Of a stretch of 64,000 nucleotides of DNA, positions 57,669 to 64,000 are shown in pieces. The DNA is taken from positions 1 through 64,000 of the forward strand of contig JAZLHU010000013.1 of NCBI GenBank assembly GCA_045616985.1, in the 5' to 3' direction. Made by a program: the position numbers and the translations under genes. Below the pieces are notes generated by a model that saw nothing but the letters and a program-made list of their open reading frames with translations, was not told the origin of the DNA and did no database searches. The first letter of the stretch is position 1; each line of letters opens with the position of its first letter. This DNA is from RUG13409 sp045616985 (GTDB lineage Bacteria; Bacillota; Clostridia; Peptostreptococcales; Anaerovoracaceae).

Positions 57669-60074
57669 TCAGTCAAAAATTACCAGATTTTCACAGCCGA
57701 TATACCTATATGGCAATCTGTAAAAGCTTTGCATCGTATCCCCCGGAACATTATAAATTTCTCCGCCAAAATATGAAAATGTCAGCGCATCGGTGTCAAT
57801 GCCAAAGCCTGTCATACCTTCGATTGCAGCATCAACGTAAGGATAGAAGTCCTCTGCCTCATAAGCTATTTGATTTTCATGTTCAAAAAACCGTTTAAAT
57901 GAATCCCTGAGTGTTTGCCGAATATCTGTTCCCGGCACAAAAATATCCTCCAGACTTAAAAGCAAATCGGGATCCTCTCCGAAGCAATATGCCTGCGATA
58001 AGCTGTAATCTTCGTATGATTCGGACATACCGTTCTTCATGTAATTCATCCAGCGATAATAGTTTTGGTGTATATCAAGATATTTACCTACACGGGTATA
58101 ATACGAGCTCATTGATATACTGCCGTATATGTCTTTATATTCGCCGTCAAGCATATCGTAATCATCAACTATACCCATAGCATTATTCAATAACAGATCG
58201 GAATCACCCTTTGCATAATATTGCTGTATTTCGGACATTTCCGGATTATATGTTGTCTCTCCCCAAATATCAATTGACCTGTCACCTATGATCTTTTTTA
58301 TATCTTCTCTTTCCCGTGTTTGAATAAAGATGTCTTCGGATTCATAGGTCGATGTAAGGAATCTGTATACAGGATCTTCGTCAACAAAAAGGAAAGCATC
58401 ACTCCTGCAGGCTTCGAAATTTAAGAATTTTTCCGCATCGCTTATATAATGCGCTGCATAATGCAAATTGGTATAAAATTCAGGAGTATTCCAGTCAAAT
58501 ACCAGGGTCAGGCTGCCGTCATCGTTCATGTAGAAACGCTGATTCGGACCCAAGCCCTTAAACGGGGCAGCAAGCTTCCAGGATTCATATACATCATAGA
58601 AACCCTCTTCATCGTAATCGCCGTCGGTTATTTCCCTGTATATCAAGCTGTTTAGGTAATCAAGCGTATTTTCAGAATCAATCAATACCTCGGAAAGTGC
58701 AAGCTGCTTTCCTGTTCGAAGATCGTAATTAAACGGCTCCATCGCATCGTAATAATAGCCCTCGCCGTCAATGGTAAATTCACCGTAGAAAGAAAAATAT
58801 CCGCTTAAGATGTTGGAGTTGTTTCCGGTAATGTTATAAAATGCCGAAATGTCGTCCTTATCCTTGATCTTTATCTCACCCTGCTTAGGCATCCTGTACG
58901 GCGGAACGTAATTCCCGTTAACATACTTGTTGTAAATTTCAAATAATTCGGAATTTATCTTTTTTTCAACGCTGCTGTCCTTCAAGCCACTGATCTGAAA
59001 ATACTGGTGATTGCAATAATCATAGCCGTATTCGCCGGTCGTAACATCTTCCTTGATGTCGTTAATTTCTATATTGTTTTCAGTAATATACTCAGGTGGA
59101 GCTTGGAATTTAAACGTGTCTCCGTAACCCTTAATTACGTATTCTTCCTTATCATTGGGAACGTAGCCAAGGTGCTGGGCCATCTTCATGCCCTCTTCGC
59201 CTGCACACCAGTCTGCAATCCGTCTTACCACGCTGTCCTCAGCCTGATTTTTGTTAAAGCATGCACAGGTTTTGGAAATAAACGGATACAAATCAGCAGA
59301 AATGGTTTCAGGAGTTGGATAAACCCTGTCAATTGCAATAAGCTTGACATCTTCCTGATAGTGCATATTTGTAACGTAGTAATAGTAAGAAAAGCCAATT
59401 GCACCTTTAGAGTTTTCGTAATGAGCAACGGCATCTATTATCGCACCCATTTCGGCAATGCGCTTTTCCAAAACAGGCTCTGCAGCTTCATCCTTTGGAA
59501 TAACATGCTCGTAAAGACCTGTCTGGCTTCCCGAGCCCTCAGCTCTTTGATATGCAATGATTTCCTCATCCTTACCACCGACTTCCTTCCAGTTTGTGAT
59601 TTTGCCGGCGTAAATATCGTGAAGCTGCTTTGAAGTAAGACTGTCCACAGGATTATCCTTGTTTACAAAGAATACAAATCCGGAATTCAAGACCTGAACG
59701 GACTCAAATTCAACACCATTTGACTTTGCATACGCAATCTGCTCATCTGAAGGCGGCGCACAGAAAACCATATCAACCTTACCCTCCGCAAGATTTTGAT
59801 AAGCCATAGGCGTATTGTTTGAAAGCACATGCTTTCTTGCCTCATCAATGGGCATGTCGAGCAGCCTTGCCGCCATTTCCTCGTAATACGGGATCATGGC
59901 TAAAGCGCCGTCGATGACAGGCCATTCTTCAAGCGAAAGCTTAAGACTTGGCTTTGGCTGAGGCTCCTGCGAAGGATGCTCGATGATCGGCGGGTTTTCC
60001 TCCTGCCTGTCCCCACAGGCAGCGAAAGAAAACACAAGCGCCATGATTAAAATGACCGCTGTAAATTTTTTCAT
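57669..60074 (-). CDS. Lipoprotein: PstS-like binding domain fused to RsiV-like (DUF4163/DUF3298) region
   Basis: An 801-residue lipoprotein (lipobox FAAC at about 20). Residues 45-320 resemble phosphate-binding PstS: DMVFCAPPSDEQ, LHDIYAGKITNWKEVGG and EGSGSQTGLYEHVI, the phosphate loop. From about 355 a DUF4163/DUF3298 pattern follows (YFQISGLKDSSVEKKINSELFEIYNKYV; FNYDLRTGKQLALSEVL), known from anti-sigma factor RsiV and related proteins. The last 220 residues are unknown. No pst transporter genes are near. It may be a sensor rather than an importer; this is inference. Confidence 0.8.
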   Translation of the reverse strand: MKKFTAVILIMALVFSFAACGDRQEENPPIIEHPSQEPQPKPSLKLSLEEWPVIDGALAMIPYYEEMAARLLDMPIDEARKHVLSNNTPMAYQNLAEGKVDMVFCAPPSDEQIAYAKSNGVEFESVQVLNSGFVFFVNKDNPVDSLTSKQLHDIYAGKITNWKEVGGKDEEIIAYQRAEGSGSQTGLYEHVIPKDEAAEPVLEKRIAEMGAIIDAVAHYENSKGAIGFSYYYYVTNMHYQEDVKLIAIDRVYPTPETISADLYPFISKTCACFNKNQAEDSVVRRIADWCAGEEGMKMAQHLGYVPNDKEEYVIKGYGDTFKFQAPPEYITENNIEINDIKEDVTTGEYGYDYCNHQYFQISGLKDSSVEKKINSELFEIYNKYVNGNYVPPYRMPKQGEIKIKDKDDISAFYNITGNNSNILSGYFSFYGEFTIDGEGYYYDAMEPFNYDLRTGKQLALSEVLIDSENTLDYLNSLIYREITDGDYDEEGFYDVYESWKLAAPFKGLGPNQRFYMNDDGSLTLVFDWNTPEFYTNLHYAAHYISDAEKFLNFEACRSDAFLFVDEDPVYRFLTSTYESEDIFIQTREREDIKKIIGDRSIDIWGETTYNPEMSEIQQYYAKGDSDLLLNNAMGIVDDYDMLDGEYKDIYGSISMSSYYTRVGKYLDIHQNYYRWMNYMKNGMSESYEDYSLSQAYCFGEDPDLLLSLEDIFVPGTDIRQTLRDSFKRFFEHENQIAYEAEDFYPYVDAAIEGMTGFGIDTDALTFSYFGGEIYNVPGDTMQSFYRLPYRYIGCENLVIFD

Positions 60075-60107
60075 TCTCTTCTCCTTAATATCCTTTTCCG
60101 CTGAAGG

Positions 60108-62978
60108 TCATATATTTATAACTTCCAAATTATCAAATTCTTTTAGCTTTTCGTCCGAACCAAATACGCATAAAGCGCCTTGATTTGAAAACTTATCAAT
60201 TATATCTGCTGCATGAAGCAGCTTGCCGTAATCACACGCAAGTATCTGTTCTCTTTGAGCCTTAACCGTCTCGTAGGTATATCTGCAGAAATAATCCCTG
60301 TCGGCAATGGCGCCCTTAGCCTGCGGAGATAAAAGAGGCTCAGTTGCGGCAATGCTCGAAATGATGTATTTATCAATTTCGCCGTTATTTTGGCAATACT
60401 CTCTTAAATATTCTGCGGCGCCCTTATTGGTATCTATGGTGTTCTTAAGGCCAGGATCGCGATAGGAATACGTAAACATACTTCCTCCCATTCCTATTCT
60501 GAAGCCCGTACCATAGGCACCGCCCTGTACTCTCACCTTATTCCAGAAATAGTCCAGAGAAAGAATATTGGCAGCAACTGCTAAAGAACCATCATATTTT
60601 TCACCGATGGCATTCAGGCTGCAGCCCTGAACCGCAAAACCGATCAAAGCAGGGATTTTGCATCCGAGATTGAACGCTAAGGCGGAAACATATTCAGCAG
60701 GCACAGGGGTATCTTGTCCGTCTTCAAACATATTGATAAAATCACTGTAATCGTCAAATTCGTCGGCAGTAATACTTAAAACAAGCCTCCTCTTTGTGCA
60801 AACCTCCTTTAAGGTCCCTTCATACAATTTCAGCAGATCATCGGCATAATCGTCAAAATGTTCCGTAACATCATGAAGCCACAGATTATTTGTAACACCG
60901 CTTAAGGCTTCATTTATTGCATCATCAGCGCTGTAATGAGACAAGGCTGCAGTTCTTCCGAGACTGTGACCGGAAACGATCCCGGCCTGTCTTGCTCTCA
61001 TATCTCCCTGCAGAAGAATGTTTCTGATCTCTTCTTTATCAAATACAGTTGAGGAGATAATCTCAAAAATCAGTTCTTTTGCATGTGAAACATTCTCTTT
61101 CAACACGCTGCAGCTTGCAATAAGATATGGAGTACAGGTCTTAAACTCGTTTTTGTCGGAAAATGCACCGAGGCTGAAATTAAGACTTCCCAAGTACGTT
61201 TTTATCTCCTGTTCAAGCTCAAGGGTCGAATGCTTTTTTGTTGAAACATAACTGAGAATTCCCGCATATGCAGAGAGCTTTGTAATTTCCTCAAGACTCT
61301 TATCAGCCATATTGAAATACATTGCCATATGAACTATACCGTTGGTTTTAACAGGATGATAAAGCACCTTCACGCCCGCCTGTATATATTCCTCCGTCTT
61401 AGTATAGTCAAAATCAGATTCAATTTCAGAAAGCGGGAGTTTTGGAAGCATTGCTGTCTGCTCCGGCGAATCCGGTGTCTGCTGCCAGCAAACAAGTTCC
61501 TCGTTAAGAAGAGCATTGGCATCGAATTCTTCGCTTGTCCAGGATGCTTTGAGTGCATCAAGCTTTTCAGTCTCCTTTGCATCCTTTTCCGCAGCACAGG
61601 TTTTGGATGGCAAGCTCTTTAAAATGCAACGTCCGCTGTCATCAAGGAGCAGTTTCGAAAGCAGCTTCTCGTATGCATCCGTTTTAAGCATGTCACGAAG
61701 CTTGTTAAATGCATTTCCACTCTCAAGGTAAATAATCGGATCTCCTCCGTAAAGCCACGACTGCATTGCTCTTATATTTCTGTATAACGCGGCAGGCTCA
61801 TCAGGTGATCTGTATTTAAATTCTGCAGTATTGATCGATGCAATTAAAGCCTTCTTATCAATACCATTTTCAACCTGCTCTTTTGCAACTCTTCTGATCA
61901 GGGCTATAAGCTGCTCTTCACATCCGTCCTTAACATTTTTTGCATCAATGGTTAAATAAACCTGAGCTGATTCTTCGCTGATATAAAACTCCAGGTCCTG
62001 TGCAAGTCCCGATTCCAAAACGGCCTTTTTAAACGGAGAATCATTGGAATCAGCCAAAGCCCCGAATATCGTCGATGCTGCCATTGTCTTAACAGGGTCA
62101 TCCCAGGATCCGAATATTTTTGCAAGCGTAAGCTGAGCTTTATCCTTCTCGTCCTCATCCTCTGCAATGGCATAATAGATGGTTTTTTCTGCGGACTTCG
62201 GCTTCTGATATGTAAGCTTCGGAAGCCTGTCGAGCTTTTCGTATTTTGAAAGATAAGAATCAATAAGACGAAGAGTTTTTTCGACAGGGATGCTTCCGTC
62301 CAGATAAATCTTTGCATTTGACGGATGATAATGCTGTTTATATGTTTCGATAAACTGCTCGTAGCTGAGCTGCGGAATAACATCAGGGTCGCCGCCGGAA
62401 TTATATCCGTAGCATGTATCAGGAAATATCACAGGAAGAAGCGACTCACCGATAAGTCCGTCTTTTCCGCTCATTACTCCCTTCATTTCGTTGAATACAA
62501 CGCCCTTATATGAAAGTCTACCGTTTTCATCCTGCTCTATATGCCAGCCCTCCTGATAGAAAATATTTCTGTTCTTTAAAATTGCGGGAGCAAAAACCGC
62601 ATCAAGATAAACCTCAGTAAGGTTAAGAAAATCCTTTTCGTTTCTTGATGACACAGGATACATTGTTTTATCCTGAAATGTCATAGCATTAAGAAAGGTA
62701 TTCATTGAACTTTTCAAAAGATCAACAAACGGCTCCTTAACGGGGAACTTTTCCGAACCGCAAAGAACGGAGTGTTCCAGGATATGAAATACGCCCGTGC
62801 TGTCCTTTGGAAGTGTCATAAAGCTGATAGAAAAGAGCTTGTTAAGCTCTCCGTTATCAAGCCAGACGACCTCTGTTTCAAGCTTATCGTGCTTTAAATA
62901 AACCAGCTTTCCGCCAAGCTCTTCAGATTCTTTAATTCCGGTTACGGTAAAACCGCAAATCCTACTCTGCAAGTCCAT
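60108..62978 (-). CDS. M16C metalloprotease (PreP/Cym1-type insulinase family)
   Basis: A 956-residue cytoplasmic zinc protease with two M16 halves. The inverted motif is GVFHILEHSVLCGSEKFPVKEPF (HxxEH), with the third ligand Glu in the VVFNEMKGVMSG segment. Family members degrade peptides such as targeting sequences inside a closed chamber. The ATG at 62978 follows GAGGTG by 6 nt; it overlaps the ABC gene end by 17 nt. Length is standard. Confidence 0.95.
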   Translation of the reverse strand: MDLQSRICGFTVTGIKESEELGGKLVYLKHDKLETEVVWLDNGELNKLFSISFMTLPKDSTGVFHILEHSVLCGSEKFPVKEPFVDLLKSSMNTFLNAMTFQDKTMYPVSSRNEKDFLNLTEVYLDAVFAPAILKNRNIFYQEGWHIEQDENGRLSYKGVVFNEMKGVMSGKDGLIGESLLPVIFPDTCYGYNSGGDPDVIPQLSYEQFIETYKQHYHPSNAKIYLDGSIPVEKTLRLIDSYLSKYEKLDRLPKLTYQKPKSAEKTIYYAIAEDEDEKDKAQLTLAKIFGSWDDPVKTMAASTIFGALADSNDSPFKKAVLESGLAQDLEFYISEESAQVYLTIDAKNVKDGCEEQLIALIRRVAKEQVENGIDKKALIASINTAEFKYRSPDEPAALYRNIRAMQSWLYGGDPIIYLESGNAFNKLRDMLKTDAYEKLLSKLLLDDSGRCILKSLPSKTCAAEKDAKETEKLDALKASWTSEEFDANALLNEELVCWQQTPDSPEQTAMLPKLPLSEIESDFDYTKTEEYIQAGVKVLYHPVKTNGIVHMAMYFNMADKSLEEITKLSAYAGILSYVSTKKHSTLELEQEIKTYLGSLNFSLGAFSDKNEFKTCTPYLIASCSVLKENVSHAKELIFEIISSTVFDKEEIRNILLQGDMRARQAGIVSGHSLGRTAALSHYSADDAINEALSGVTNNLWLHDVTEHFDDYADDLLKLYEGTLKEVCTKRRLVLSITADEFDDYSDFINMFEDGQDTPVPAEYVSALAFNLGCKIPALIGFAVQGCSLNAIGEKYDGSLAVAANILSLDYFWNKVRVQGGAYGTGFRIGMGGSMFTYSYRDPGLKNTIDTNKGAAEYLREYCQNNGEIDKYIISSIAATEPLLSPQAKGAIADRDYFCRYTYETVKAQREQILACDYGKLLHAADIIDKFSNQGALCVFGSDEKLKEFDNLEVINI

Positions 62979-64000
62979 CGCTTTCACCTCTGCTGTATTT
63001 TAATAACTGTGCAAACAATCCTTTGACCTTTTCCAATTCCTTATGAGTTCCGGACTCCTGGATCTGTCCGTCCTCTATCACTATTATTCTCTTTGCCTTT
63101 CGTATTGTTGAGAGCCTGTGAGCAATGATGATTGTTGTTCTGCCCTTTGCAAGCTCATCAAAGGCACTTTGTATCTTGCTTTCCGTGACCGTATCAAGAG
63201 CCGATGTTGCTTCGTCAAGGATCAGTATCGGAGGATTCTTAAGAAAGATTCTTGCTATTGATACTCTTTGCTTTTGTCCTCCTGAAAGCATTACTCCTCT
63301 TTCACCCACATAGGTATCAAGACCATTCGGCATGGCAAGAATATCATCGTATATCTCAGCCTTTTTTGCAGCCTCAATAATTTCGTCATCGCCTGCATCG
63401 AGCTTCCCGTAAGCAATGTTTTCCCTGATCGTTCCCGCAAAGAGAAACACATCCTGCTGAACTATACCTATTGCCTTGTGCAGGCTGGCTTGAGTTACAT
63501 TTCTGACGTCCTGACCGTCGATAAGGATTGCGCCATGATCTATATCATAAAATCTCGGAAGGAGCTGGCAGAGTGTTGTTTTTCCGCCACCGGAGGACCC
63601 GACTACAGCCAAAGTCTCTCCGCCGTTTATATCAAAACTTATTCCATGAAGTATTTCCGTATTTCCGTCATACGAGAAGTGAACATCCTTAAGACTTACA
63701 TTGCCTTTTGTAACAACAAGCTCTTTTGCATCCTCCTCGTCCTGTATATCAGCATCAGTTCTCATAATTTCCACAAAACGGGAAAGTCCTGCCGATCCTG
63801 TTGAAAGAGTTTCCGCAAGCGCTCCCATTCTTCTGATAGGATTAATGAATGTTGTGATATAAAGCATAAATGTTACAAGGTCGGCATAGGTGAGCTGATT
63901 TTTCATTATCAGATAGCCGCCGAAGCCCATAACAGCAACAGAGAGTGCGCAGCATACAAATTCGAGTCCTCCGTGAAATACTCCCATTGCTTTATAGAAT
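62962..64000 (-). CDS. ABC exporter permease/ATPase, C-terminal part (cut by window edge)
   Basis: The frame runs off the window at 64000; 346 codons are visible. The last membrane helices (VCCALSVAVMGFGGYLIM) are followed by the ATPase domain with Walker A VGSSGGGKTTLCQLLPRF, Q loop, signature MLSGGQKQRVSIARIF and Walker B ILILDEATSALDT. It is a half-size exporter of the MsbA/LmrA kind, probably lipid or drug. The ATG at 63987 is internal, not the start. Its partner, if any, lies outside. Confidence 0.9.
   Translation of the reverse strand, partial: FYKAMGVFHGGLEFVCCALSVAVMGFGGYLIMKNQLTYADLVTFMLYITTFINPIRRMGALAETLSTGSAGLSRFVEIMRTDADIQDEEDAKELVVTKGNVSLKDVHFSYDGNTEILHGISFDINGGETLAVVGSSGGGKTTLCQLLPRFYDIDHGAILIDGQDVRNVTQASLHKAIGIVQQDVFLFAGTIRENIAYGKLDAGDDEIIEAAKKAEIYDDILAMPNGLDTYVGERGVMLSGGQKQRVSIARIFLKNPPILILDEATSALDTVTESKIQSAFDELAKGRTTIIIAHRLSTIRKAKRIIVIEDGQIQESGTHKELEKVKGLFAQLLKYSRGESDGLAE

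Overview
The window looks like chromosome of an anaerobic, low-GC Gram-positive bacterium of the class Clostridia (Bacillota). The evidence is the hrcA-grpE-dnaK-dnaJ order with a CIRCE element, an infC-rpmI-rplT operon behind an L20-type leader, a LexA with GAAC-N4-GTTC type boxes, rnc-smc-ftsY order, lipoprotein signal peptides, AGGAGG-type ribosome binding sites, and the absence of respiratory genes. I cannot name a family or genus from sequence alone. Most genes are on the minus strand in short, tightly packed operons with ATGA or TAATG overlaps.

Layout. 1-6.0 kb: a cut-off secreted protein behind a cloverleaf-like leader, a VanX-type dipeptidase with an Ig-like lipoprotein, an acetyltransferase, a PlsC-like acyltransferase and an M3 oligopeptidase lipoprotein. 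6.0-10.4 kb: a compact peptide-export cassette. It has a short minus-strand gene for a double-glycine-leader peptide whose core is a Gly/Arg/Lys-rich heptad repeat, and a divergent pair of NHLP-type ABC exporters, the first with an intact C39 leader peptidase. 10.4-17.1 kb: the HrcA-controlled chaperone operon and a threonyl-tRNA synthetase lacking the TGS domain. 17.1-22.7 kb: a reduced Tad/type II secretion-like locus (CpaB-, TadZ-, TadA-, TadB- and TadC-like) followed by four tiny pseudopilin-like proteins with near-identical N-termini. 22.8-27.3 kb: purine salvage (MtaD-like deaminase, purine nucleoside phosphorylase) joined to a membrane-anchored E2-like acyltransferase, then ispE. 27.3-29.5 kb: a small AT-rich island (solo AbiEi-type regulator, DUF3825 protein) beside four tRNA genes (Met, His, Gln, Cys).

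29.6-48 kb: PAP2 phosphatase, cmk, nrdR, prfC, an acetyltransferase; a BlaI/M56 protease/propeller-protein operon under tandem BlaI-type operators; rplT-rpmI-infC; lexA; a TAXI-TRAP transporter operon ending in two half-size ChrA proteins; and a plus-strand run comEC-holA-rlmN plus a small P-loop protein. 48-64 kb: apbE, a class A PBP, ftsY, smc, rnc, a PstS-like/RsiV-like fusion lipoprotein, a PreP-type M16C metalloprotease and the end of an ABC exporter.

The strongest candidates for new biology are the heptad-repeat secreted peptide with its exporters (6069-10378), the miniature Tad-like system with four paralogous mini-pilins (17168-22667), the cloverleaf leader (220-435), and a recurrent leaderless-promoter architecture in which an extended -10 element lies 6-9 nt before the start codon of several genes.
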